From: Streptomyces endocoffeicus | GTDB lineage: Bacteria > Actinomycetota > Actinomycetes > Streptomycetales > Streptomycetaceae | NCBI RefSeq assembly: GCF_016741935.1 | Contig: NZ_JAERRG010000025.1 | Span: 62,001 to 126,000, forward strand | Reading direction: 5' to 3' | Length of the DNA stretch: 64,000 bases | In this document: piece by piece, positions 8,836-15,984 of the stretch | Position numbering within the stretch: the first letter of the stretch is position 1 | Layout of the letters: each line of letters opens with the position of its first letter | Notes under the pieces: model-generated | The model's input: the letters and a program-made list of their open reading frames with translations, nothing else | Database searches by the model: none | Told to the model about the DNA's origin: nothing | Made by a program: the position numbers and the translations under genes

Positions 8836-9273
8836 TCAGCCCGCGTACCGGTCCTCGGCCAGGATCCGGTGGAGTTCGGCATCGAGATCGCCGACCGGGT
8901 CACAGGCCGCCGGCTCCTGGCCGAAAGGCACCACTCGGTCCGTCCGGTCGAGGAAGGCCACCAGAGGAGCGGCCCCGGCCCGGAACAGCGCCCGTTCACA
9001 ACCCACTTGGAGTCTGATGAAGACGTCCGAAAGCCCCTCGGGAGCGGCGGGGGCGATACGCACATCTCCCTCGCCGGTGGGTCTGCTCAACCCGTCCAGC
9101 AGCAGCTCCCGCGCGAAGGCCCAGCTCACCGGCGCGTCACCGGGCAGATGGAAGGTGATCTCGACGGCATAGGGGTCGCCGCTGTCGTAGGACAGCTCGA
9201 CCGGGATCCGGAAGGAGAGATCCTGCGAGACCAGGAAAGTCATCGTCACTTCCGCCTGAACTGTGTCACGCAT
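8836..9273 (-). CDS. ssgA: Sporulation cell-division regulator SsgA
   Basis: 145 residues. SsgA-like proteins are actinomycete-specific; SsgA promotes septum-site selection during sporulation, helping to place SsgB and thereby FtsZ. The sequence MTFLVSQDLSFRIPVELSY, HLPGDAPVSWAFARELLLDGL and ALFRAGAAPLVAFLDRTDRVVPFGQE matches SsgA rather than SsgB or the SsgD-G paralogues. ATG at 9273 (MRDTVQAEV) gives the SsgA N-terminus; ATGs at 9282 and 9243 are alternatives. The IclR-type activator gene ssgR, which precedes ssgA in model streptomycetes, is not present upstream. Confidence 0.88.
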   Translation of the reverse strand: MRDTVQAEVTMTFLVSQDLSFRIPVELSYDSGDPYAVEITFHLPGDAPVSWAFARELLLDGLSRPTGEGDVRIAPAAPEGLSDVFIRLQVGCERALFRAGAAPLVAFLDRTDRVVPFGQEPAACDPVGDLDAELHRILAEDRYAG

Positions 9274-9694
9274 CTCACGCATCGTTCGCCGCCCCGGGTT
9301 GTTTGCGCTTCGCCGACTCTGGAGCGTAGCGACTCGATTGCGGTGCGGAGTCGGTTTGCCTCGTGTGAGGGAACGAAAATGGCCAGTGTTGCCGTGGGGA
9401 GACCCGCGGGGCCGGGCGGCGCGGACGGCGCGGGCCCGGTGGGCGGGAGATCGGGGCCGGCGCACCGGCCGTATCGAAGATCGCTGTCGTCAACAGGCAC
9501 CCCCGGGGTGTTGTTGCGAGGCAGACGCCGAAGGAAGAACGCCGAGGACTCGCACTGTAACGGCAGGGGTGGCGCGGGGCGGTGCTCCCGCCCCGGCGGT
9601 ATCCCTCGCGCGGCGTATCCGCGCGCGGCGGGGTGCGCAGGGCGCGCGGGGACGCGTCAGGCCCTGGGTGACGCGGCGAGCGCCGCGGGGCGGG
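9274..9694. other. Intergenic region upstream of ssgA
   Basis: About 420 bp with no convincing coding sequence on either strand. It is too short to hold an IclR-type ssgR gene (about 720 bp). It should carry the ssgA promoter on the minus strand. A CGACTC / GAGTCG pair around 9313-9353 is a weak inverted repeat. Confidence 0.6.
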
Positions 9695-9889
9695 TCAGGA
9701 AGTGAACTTCCGTACGACGTAGATCAGCCCGGCGATCAGCACCACCAGCAGCAGCGCCTTGAAGACGAGGCTCACCACGAACCCGATCACGCTCATGACC
9801 AGGCCGCCGAACACGGCGAGGACGAGGACCGGTATCGCGATCCAGGTCACCCACCACGGCAAGCCCTGGAATATCCCCTTCGTGGTCAC
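9695..9889 (-). CDS. Small DUF5326-like membrane protein
   Basis: 64 residues: a short soluble start (TTKGIFQGLPWWVTW), then two adjacent hydrophobic segments (IAIPVLVLAVFGGLVMSVI and VFKALLLVVLIAGLIYVV) and a short basic tail VRKFTS. GTG at 9889 follows CAGGGAG; the longer upstream frame is low-complexity and unlikely to be translated. It resembles a small actinomycete family that I recall as DUF5326. The function is unknown. Confidence 0.75.
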   Translation of the reverse strand: MTTKGIFQGLPWWVTWIAIPVLVLAVFGGLVMSVIGFVVSLVFKALLLVVLIAGLIYVVRKFTS

Positions 9890-10088
9890 GTAACTCCCTG
9901 CTTTCTCTCCGAGCCGTGGGTCCGGACGCCGACGGCCGGTCTTCCCTGCCGTCGATGCTAGGACGGGACGGAGGCGCGCGGGCGACCCGCGCCCCCCGTC
10001 CTCCCCTGACCGGACCCCTACGGGACCGGCCGGCCACACATCGGCTCCGCGATGGACAAGCCCTGGACCGGGATCAGCTCGCCGGGAC

Positions 10089-10157
10089 CGGCGGCATCAG
10101 GCCCCGGGACGGCTCAGCCCTCCGGCGGCATCAGGCCCCGGGACGGCCTCAGCCCTC
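10089..10157. repeat. Two-copy direct repeat (34/35 bp) at the 3' end of the cupin gene
   Basis: Copies at 10089-10122 and 10123-10157 differ by one inserted C. Each contains GGCATCAGGCCCCGGGACGG. The second copy overlaps the last codons of the cupin gene (minus strand), so the repeat looks like a tandem duplication of the gene's 3' end. Confidence 0.8.
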
Positions 10158-10466
10158 CGGCGGCGAGAACACCACCAGCACCCTCAGGTCCTCGGTGATG
10201 TGGTGGAACTTGTGCGCCGTGCCCGCCGGGACGTACACCACGCTGCCCCGCCCCACCTGTGTCGTCTCCATCCCCACCGTGACCGACGCCCGGCCGCTCA
10301 TCACGACGTACACCTCGTCCTGACCGTGCGGCGACTGCGGGTCGGCCTGGCCCGCGTTCAGCGCGTACAGCCCCACGGACATGTTCCGCTCGCGCAGGAA
10401 CTGCAGATACGCGCCGTCGTTCGCGGCCCGCTCCGCCTCCAGCTCATCCAGCCGGAACGCCTTCAT
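10149..10466 (-). CDS. Small cupin-domain protein
   Basis: 105 residues, a single cupin barrel. The first cupin motif is partly conserved (SPHGQDEVYVVMSGRASVTVG) and the second is visible as PAGTAHKFHH. Small stand-alone cupins bind a metal and act as isomerases, dioxygenases or ligand sensors; the substrate here is unknown. ATG at 10466 follows GGAGAGG. It is divergent from the holin-like gene 77 bp away. Confidence 0.82.
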   Translation of the reverse strand: MKAFRLDELEAERAANDGAYLQFLRERNMSVGLYALNAGQADPQSPHGQDEVYVVMSGRASVTVGMETTQVGRGSVVYVPAGTAHKFHHITEDLRVLVVFSPPEG

Positions 10467-10543
10467 TCGCCTCTCCACCCCTGCCTGACCCATGCCTACG
10501 GTGCCCCTGCCTGCGCCGGGGCCTGTCTGCGACGATCTCAACC

Positions 10544-10924
10544 ATGAAGAATTTTCTCGTCAAGACGATCGCGAACGCCGGCGCCCTCGGTGTCGCCATC
10601 TGGCTGCTCAAGGACATCACGCTGACCGGTGACAACACCGGCCGCCAAGCGCTCACCCTCATTCTCGTGGCGCTGGTCTTCGGCGTGGTGAACGTGGTGG
10701 TCAAGCCGATCGTCAAGCTGCTGGCCTTCCCGCTGTTCATCCTGACCCTCGGGCTGATCACGCTGTTGATCAACGCCCTGATGCTGTTGTTGACCTCCTG
10801 GCTGGCTGGAAAGCTCGACCTGAGCTTCGAGGTCGACGGCTTCGGCACGGCGGTGCTCGGCGGCCTGATCGTCTCCATAGTCGCGTGGGCCCTGCATGTC
10901 GTACTGCCCGATGACAAGGACTGA
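10544..10924 (+). CDS. Phage-holin-family (YvlD-like) membrane protein
   Basis: 126 residues with four hydrophobic segments (GALGVAIWLL; ALTLILVALVFGVVNVVVKPIVKLLAFPLFILTLG; LLINALMLLLTSWL; TAVLGGLIVSIVAWALHVVL). The VNVVVKPIVKLLAFPLFILTLGL block is typical of the YvlD/'phage holin family' membrane proteins, common in bacterial chromosomes outside prophages. Despite the name there is no lysis context here. It is followed 24 bp later by the tyrosine phosphatase gene on the same strand and may be cotranscribed with it. Confidence 0.82.
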   Translation: MKNFLVKTIANAGALGVAIWLLKDITLTGDNTGRQALTLILVALVFGVVNVVVKPIVKLLAFPLFILTLGLITLLINALMLLLTSWLAGKLDLSFEVDGFGTAVLGGLIVSIVAWALHVVLPDDKD

Positions 10925-10948
10925 TCACGGCCGGAGATGATGGAAGGC

Positions 10949-11533
10949 ATGAGAGACCCGTCGCCCTACCGTGTCTGCTTTGTCTGCACCGGCAACATAT
11001 GCCGCTCGCCGATGGCCGAATCCGTCTTCCGCGCCCATGCGGCGGAGGCCGGGCTGGACGGCCTCCTCGAGGTGGACAGCGCGGGCACCGGGCCCTGGCA
11101 CGAGGGCGACGGGGCCGACCGCCGCGCCATCGACGTACTGACCGCCCATGGCTATGAGCAGGATCACATCGCGCGCCAGTTCCGGGCCGAGTGGTTCGAT
11201 CGCGTCGATCTGGTGATCGCCCTGGACAGCGGCCATATGCACGAGCTGCGCGCGCTCGCGCCCACCCCGCACGACGCCGCGAAGGTGCGGCTGCTGCGGA
11301 GCTACGACCCGGACGCGGACCACGACGCGCTGGGCGGCCTCGATGTGCCGGACCCGTACTTCGGCGGGCTGGACGACTTCGAGGAGTGCCTGGAGATGGT
11401 CGAGGCCGCGAGCGGCGGACTGCTGGACGCGGTCGCCGAGGCCATCGACGCCCCGGCGGAGGCCGTGGAGAGCGTCGGTGTCGAGAACGCGCCGGCCGCC
11501 GATGGCCCGGACGCGGGAAAGGAATCCGCATGA
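10949..11533 (+). CDS. ptpA: Low-molecular-weight protein-tyrosine phosphatase
   Basis: 194 residues. The P-loop FVCTGNICRSPMAE (C-x5-R-S) is at the N-terminus and the general-acid DPYFGG motif at about residue 133. It dephosphorylates phosphotyrosine in the cytosol; in S. coelicolor PtpA overexpression affects antibiotic production. It has ~35 extra C-terminal residues, Ala/Glu-rich, beyond the usual ~155. Starts at 10937, 10940 and 10949 are all possible; 10949 is preferred because it puts a normal leader before the P-loop. Its stop overlaps the next gene's ATG by 4 bases, implying translational coupling. Confidence 0.92.
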   Translation: MRDPSPYRVCFVCTGNICRSPMAESVFRAHAAEAGLDGLLEVDSAGTGPWHEGDGADRRAIDVLTAHGYEQDHIARQFRAEWFDRVDLVIALDSGHMHELRALAPTPHDAAKVRLLRSYDPDADHDALGGLDVPDPYFGGLDDFEECLEMVEAASGGLLDAVAEAIDAPAEAVESVGVENAPAADGPDAGKESA

Positions 11534-12771
11534 CCGGCGACGGCACCCGCACCGTACGGGCCGGACTGCCCGAGGCCGAGGCGTACGAGCCGACGCTGCC
11601 GGGCCCGGTCTTCGCCGCCCACTACCACCTCCCCGGCGACCCCGTCGGCCCCTACACCTACGGCCGGGACGCCAACCCCACCTGGTCCCTGCTGGAGCGG
11701 GCGATCAGCGAGCTGGAGTCGCCGGGCACCGACGCCGAGACGGTCGTCTTCTCCTCCGGTATGGGCGCGATCTCGGCCGTACTGCTCTCCCAGCTGCGCC
11801 AGGGCGACGCGGCCGTACTGCCGTCCGACGGCTATCAGCTGCTCCCGGCCCTGATCGAGCGGCTGACGGGCTACGGGGTCACGGTGCGCACCGCCCCGAC
11901 CGGCGAGGACGCCCAGCTGACCGCCCTGGAGGCCCTGGACGCCGCGGGCGACCGGACGAAGCTGCTGTGGCTGGAAACCCCGTCCAATCCCGGACTGGAC
12001 GTCTGCGACATCCGCCGGCTCGCCAAGGCCGCGCACGCCCGGGGCGCGCTGGTCGCCGTCGACAACACCCTCGCCACCCCGCTCGGCCAGCGCCCGCTGG
12101 AGCTCGGCGCCGACTTCGCCGTGGGGAGCGGCACCAAGGCGCTCACCGGCCATGGCGATGTGCTGCTCGGCTATGTGACCTGCCGCGATCCACGGCTCAC
12201 CGCGGAGGTGCGGGCCTGGCGCAAGACGGTGGGCGCGATCCCCGGCCCCATGGAGGCATGGCTCGCCCACCGCTCCCTGGCCACCCTCCAGCTGCGCGTC
12301 GACCGCCAGGCGGCGACCGCGCTGGCCCTCGCCGAGGCGCTGCGCGACCGCCCCGAGATCACCGGGCTGCGCCACCCCGGACTGCCGACCGACCCCTCGC
12401 ACCGGGTGGCGGCCGGGCAGATGCGCGGCGGGCGCTTCGGCTGTGTGATCTCCTTCACCCTGCCGGACAAGGAGCACGCGGAGCGCTTTCTGACCGCGCT
12501 GCGGCTGGTGGACGACGCCACCAGCTTCGGCGGGGTGCGCTCCACGGCGGAGCGGCGCGGACGGTGGGGCGGCGACGCGGTGCCCGAGGGTTTCATCCGG
12601 TTCTCGGTGGGCGCGGAGGACGCGGACGATCTGGTCGCCGATGTGCTGCGAGCGCTCGACGCGGCATCCGACACGGACCCGGCATCCGGCCCGGACGCGG
12701 CATCCAACACGGACCTGGCATCCGACCCGGACCCGGCATCGGGCACGACAAGCACCGGGGCGGATGGCTGA
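11530..12771 (+). CDS. Cystathionine gamma-lyase / trans-sulfuration-type PLP enzyme
   Basis: 413 residues, Cys/Met-metabolism PLP family. Visible elements are YTYGRDANPTW near the start, the VFSSGMGAISAVL phosphate-binding segment, LWLETPSNPGLDVCD, VDNTLATPL (cofactor Asp), GSGTKALTGHGD (Schiff-base Lys) and SFGGVRSTAERR near the end. The likely reaction is cleavage of cystathionine to cysteine, but gamma-synthase or methionine gamma-lyase activity cannot be excluded. The last ~35 residues are a low-complexity tail of imperfect ASDPDPAS repeats. The ATG overlaps the ptpA stop (ATGA). A strong terminator follows. Confidence 0.9.
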   Translation: MTGDGTRTVRAGLPEAEAYEPTLPGPVFAAHYHLPGDPVGPYTYGRDANPTWSLLERAISELESPGTDAETVVFSSGMGAISAVLLSQLRQGDAAVLPSDGYQLLPALIERLTGYGVTVRTAPTGEDAQLTALEALDAAGDRTKLLWLETPSNPGLDVCDIRRLAKAAHARGALVAVDNTLATPLGQRPLELGADFAVGSGTKALTGHGDVLLGYVTCRDPRLTAEVRAWRKTVGAIPGPMEAWLAHRSLATLQLRVDRQAATALALAEALRDRPEITGLRHPGLPTDPSHRVAAGQMRGGRFGCVISFTLPDKEHAERFLTALRLVDDATSFGGVRSTAERRGRWGGDAVPEGFIRFSVGAEDADDLVADVLRALDAASDTDPASGPDAASNTDLASDPDPASGTTSTGADG

Positions 12772-12793
12772 AAGCGGGCGGGTATGCCTGTGC

Positions 12794-12832
12794 GGGCGTC
12801 TCAAGCCTCCCCCCTCGTGGCTTGAGACGCCC
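12794..12832 (+). terminator. Terminator after the ptpA-lyase pair
   Basis: A perfect 14-bp stem (GGGCGTCTCAAGCC at 12794-12807 with its complement at 12819-12832) and an 11-base loop, followed by CGGTTCTTCT. Confidence 0.88.
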
Positions 12833-12968
12833 CGGTTCTTCTCGTGGAGAACCGCTCGAACAAGGCTAGTTGACTCAGCGTCAGTGTCCAATCACAGTAG
12901 CGACATGGGCCTATCGGCATATTTATAGTTGGCATGCGTGCGGGGCGCGACGAGGCGAGGGGAACCGC

Positions 12969-13865
12969 ATGGATCTGGCCCTCTTACGCACCTTTGTCGC
13001 GGTTCACCGCGCCGGGTCCCTCACCCGCGCCGCCGGCCTGCTCGGGCTCTCCCAGCCCGCCGTCACCGGCCAGATACGCACCCTGGAGCGGCAGCTCGGC
13101 CGCCCCCTGTTCCTCCGTACGGCGCGCGGCGTCGTCCCCACCACCGTCGGGGACGAACTCGCCCACAAGGCCGCGCCGCATCTCGACGCCCTGGTGGAGA
13201 TCGCCGAGGCGGGTCTGGACGACCGCTCGGCGCTGCGCACCCTGCATCTCGCGGGCCCTCCGGAGTTCACCGCGCTGCGCGCCCTGCCCGCGCTGACCAC
13301 CCTGGTCACCCAGGGGCTGGCGGTGCGCTGCGCCTTCGGCAGCGCCGAGGAGTTGTTCGAGGGGCTGGGCGCCGGCCATCACGACCTGGCCATCACCACC
13401 GCCCGGCCACGGGGGCGGCTGCTGGCCGCCACCCCGCTGTGCGACGAGGAGCATGTGCTGATCGCGGCCCCGCGCTGGGCCGCCCGGCTCGGCGGCCCAG
13501 CGGTGCTCCAGGTCAAGGGGGTACGGGCGCTGGAGGCGCTGCCCGTCGTCGAGGTGCATGAGAGCCTGCCGCTGGTCACCCGCTACTGGTCGGCCGTCTT
13601 CGACACCCGTCCGGTCACCGCCGGCACGATCATCGCGCCCGATCTGCGCGCGGTGCTCGCCTGCGTCGCGCAGGGCGCGGGGCTCGGCGTCCTGCCGCGC
13701 TATCTGTGCATGGACGCACTGGACGCCGGGGAGGTGGTGGCCCTGCTCAACCCGCCCGTGCCGCCGCTGCGCACCTATTTCCTGGTGGTACGGACGGGGG
13801 CACTCGCGCTGCCGCATATCGCGCGGGCGCACGAGTGGCTGTTGCGTGCGGCTGTCGATTGGTGA
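12969..13865 (+). CDS. LysR-family regulator with an early TTA codon
   Basis: 298 residues. The N-terminal winged helix is classic (LLRTFVAVHRAGSLTRAAGLLGLSQPAVTGQIRTLERQLGRPLF, residues about 5-48) and is followed by a LysR effector domain (DLAITTARPRG, GAGLGVLPRYL). ATG at 12969 follows GAGGGGAA. Codon 6 (12984-12986) is TTA, so expression should require bldA tRNA from the very start of translation. There is no divergently transcribed partner; the Nudix gene lies 33 bp downstream on the same strand. The target is unknown. Confidence 0.92.
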   Translation: MDLALLRTFVAVHRAGSLTRAAGLLGLSQPAVTGQIRTLERQLGRPLFLRTARGVVPTTVGDELAHKAAPHLDALVEIAEAGLDDRSALRTLHLAGPPEFTALRALPALTTLVTQGLAVRCAFGSAEELFEGLGAGHHDLAITTARPRGRLLAATPLCDEEHVLIAAPRWAARLGGPAVLQVKGVRALEALPVVEVHESLPLVTRYWSAVFDTRPVTAGTIIAPDLRAVLACVAQGAGLGVLPRYLCMDALDAGEVVALLNPPVPPLRTYFLVVRTGALALPHIARAHEWLLRAAVDW

Positions 13866-13898
13866 GTAAGTGGTTTCGCGGGACCGAGGGTGCGGCAG

Positions 13899-14435
13899 AT
13901 GTCCTGCATGACCGAACGACCCGTGGTCAAGCGCACCGCCCGTGCCATTCTCCTCGAGGGCGACACCGCGCCCCGCATGATCCTGATCAAGCGCACCAAG
14001 CCCGGCCAGGCGCCGTACTGGATCACTCCGGGCGGCGGGATGGAGCCCGAGGACGCGACCGTCGTCGAGGCCCTGTACCGCGAGGTGGACGAGGAACTGG
14101 GCGCGAAGGTGACGGACGTGGTGCCCGCCTTCGTCGACACCGTCCCGCATTCCGATGAGAGCGCTGAGGGCGCCGAGGGCGCTGAGGGCTCTGGGGGTGT
14201 GGGCGCGGCCGGTGTGAAGGTGCAGCACTTCTTCGTCTGCAGACTCGCCTCGATGGACCTCAGCCGGCGGCACGGCCCGGAGGTGGACGAGCCGTGCGGG
14301 GAGTACGACGTGGTGAGCGTCCCGTTCACCCGCGAGGGGATCGCCTCGGTCGAGGTGGTGCCGCCCTCGCTGCGGGCCTATCTCGACGCCAACATCGAGG
14401 GCGTGCTGGCCCTGCTCGCGGACGACCTCGGCTGA
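13899..14435 (+). CDS. Nudix hydrolase with a modified Nudix box
   Basis: 178 residues. The Nudix signature GX5EX7REUXEEXGU is present as GMEPEDA...REVDEELGA: the REVDEELG helix carrying the metal-binding glutamates is intact, but in strict register the first Glu is Ala. A Gly/Glu-rich insertion (SAEGAEGAEGSGGVG) follows the box. ATG at 13899 has GAGGG 8 bases upstream; GTG 13890 and ATG 13908 are alternatives. The substrate (an X-linked nucleoside diphosphate) is unknown. Confidence 0.85.
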   Translation: MSCMTERPVVKRTARAILLEGDTAPRMILIKRTKPGQAPYWITPGGGMEPEDATVVEALYREVDEELGAKVTDVVPAFVDTVPHSDESAEGAEGAEGSGGVGAAGVKVQHFFVCRLASMDLSRRHGPEVDEPCGEYDVVSVPFTREGIASVEVVPPSLRAYLDANIEGVLALLADDLG

Positions 14436-14519
14436 GACCCCGGCTGACCGAAGCGAAGCCCTGACGGGCGGATCCTCGCGGACAGGACCAGCAGTCGCCG
14501 GGCTCTGTCGGGGCAGGGC

Positions 14520-15893
14520 CTAACGGAACCAGCCGCTGAACGGCTGCTGGGTCTTCCGGGCCGCCCGCTGACGTGCCTCGGCCAGCACCCGCTCGGCCTC
14601 CTCCCGCCAGTCCTCGGGCCCCGCCTCGTGACGGCCCGGCCGCCGGATGGCCGGGCTGAGATCACGCACGACGGAGGGCTCAGCGGCCCGCCGAGTGGGG
14701 TCGGCCGGTTCGGGCTGCGCGGCCGGTTGGGGCTGTGCGATCGGCTGGGGCTGTGCGATCGGCTGGGGCTGCGTCGCCGGTCCGGCGGCCGGGGCCCGAG
14801 GCCCCAGGACGTCCTGAGCAGCCGGGACCGCCGGGGCGGTCGGGACCGTCGGCGCGGTCTGGGCAGGCAGGCCCACCGGCCATGAGACCGGTGACGTGGG
14901 CGGGGCCGGAGGGATGGCCAGGACCTGAGTGTCCGAGTCCGTCAGCGGCTGAGGGTCCGGGGCGGCCGGGGCGGCCGGAGTCTGAGGGCGCGAGGCCGCC
15001 AGCTCGGACTGAGCGGCCGGAACGGGCCGGGCGGCCTGGCCCGGCAGGTCCACCGCCCACGAGGGCCGTGAGACGGGCGGAGCAGGCGGAAGGGGTTGGG
15101 CAGGAGGAGCGGGCAGGGCAGATGGAACGGGCTGGGCAAGAGGGGCGGACGGAGCAGGCGGAACGGGCGGCGCAGGCGGGACCCTGCGGCCCTCGCGGGC
15201 CTCGGCCGCGGCGCCGAAGAAGTCGCCGCCCTTCCGCTTGACGTCGTCCGTCCCCCAGTCCCGCTCCCGGTCGTGCTCGATGGCCTGGTCGCCGGAGGGC
15301 CCCCGGCGCCGGGCGGCGTCGCCACCGCCGGTGCGCCGCTGCGCCGGGACCTTCTGGAGGTGCGGGATGTGCTTGGCGCAGTGGATGTACGCCTCCTCGA
15401 CGGTCACCTCGACCCACACCACCGCGCGCCGCCCCGGCACCGGGTCCACCGGCAGCCCGGAGTACGCCTCTCGCATCTCGGCGTCCTCCACCACCCGGGC
15501 CCGGCCGTTCACATGCAGCCCGATCCGGTCCCGGAAGAAGTCGACCATGAGAATGCCCAGGTGGGGGTTCTCCTGGATATTGCCGAGGCTGGCCAGGACG
15601 CCGTTCCCCCGGTATTCGGGATAGGCCAGCGTGTGCGCGTCGAGCACTCTCAGAAAGCCGGGCGGACCGGCCCGGAACGTGCTGTCGCACTCCCCGTGCT
15701 GGTCGGAGGTGGCCAGGAAGAACATTTCCTGGCGCCCGATGAACTCCCGCATCCGGACATTCAGGTGATCCAGCACCTGATCGTCGTAGAAGCGGTCGGC
15801 GCGGTCGACGGTGCCCAGTCGCCGCTGCAGATGGTGTTCGCCGTCGCTCCCGGGACGCCACGCGCGGTCGTCCAGGTGCTCCGCACTGTCCAC
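14520..15893 (-). CDS. Pyridoxamine 5'-phosphate oxidase-fold protein with long Pro/Ala-rich tail
   Basis: 457 residues. Residues about 25-185 form a PNPOx-like flavin/heme-binding split barrel (MREFIGRQEMFFLATSDQHGECDSTFRAG, VLASLGNIQENPHLGILMVDFF, LHVNGRARVV). The remaining ~270 residues are dominated by Pro, Ala, Gln and Val, including a PAPPVPPAPSAP-type stretch, QPQPIA repeats and a short conserved-looking end (RQRAARKTQQPFSGWFR). GTG at 15893 follows GGGGACGAG. It lies 91 bp downstream of the flavohemoglobin gene on the same strand, suggesting a shared redox or NO-related role. The substrate is unknown. Confidence 0.8.
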   Translation of the reverse strand: MDSAEHLDDRAWRPGSDGEHHLQRRLGTVDRADRFYDDQVLDHLNVRMREFIGRQEMFFLATSDQHGECDSTFRAGPPGFLRVLDAHTLAYPEYRGNGVLASLGNIQENPHLGILMVDFFRDRIGLHVNGRARVVEDAEMREAYSGLPVDPVPGRRAVVWVEVTVEEAYIHCAKHIPHLQKVPAQRRTGGGDAARRRGPSGDQAIEHDRERDWGTDDVKRKGGDFFGAAAEAREGRRVPPAPPVPPAPSAPLAQPVPSALPAPPAQPLPPAPPVSRPSWAVDLPGQAARPVPAAQSELAASRPQTPAAPAAPDPQPLTDSDTQVLAIPPAPPTSPVSWPVGLPAQTAPTVPTAPAVPAAQDVLGPRAPAAGPATQPQPIAQPQPIAQPQPAAQPEPADPTRRAAEPSVVRDLSPAIRRPGRHEAGPEDWREEAERVLAEARQRAARKTQQPFSGWFR

Positions 15894-15984
15894 GGTTCTC
15901 GTCCCCGTCCCTGTTCGCCGTCCGGAATCGCCGGAATGCCTGCCTAGTGTTGTTGTTTCGCCGTATGCCGTCCGTACCCGCGCC

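Noticed and set aside
9300..9694. Remnant of an ssgR pseudogene upstream of ssgA
   Set aside because: No IclR-like helix-turn-helix or effector-domain sequence could be seen in any frame.
10544..10924. Prophage remnant suggested by a holin-family protein
   Set aside because: YvlD-type holin-family proteins are common chromosomal membrane proteins; no other phage genes are near.
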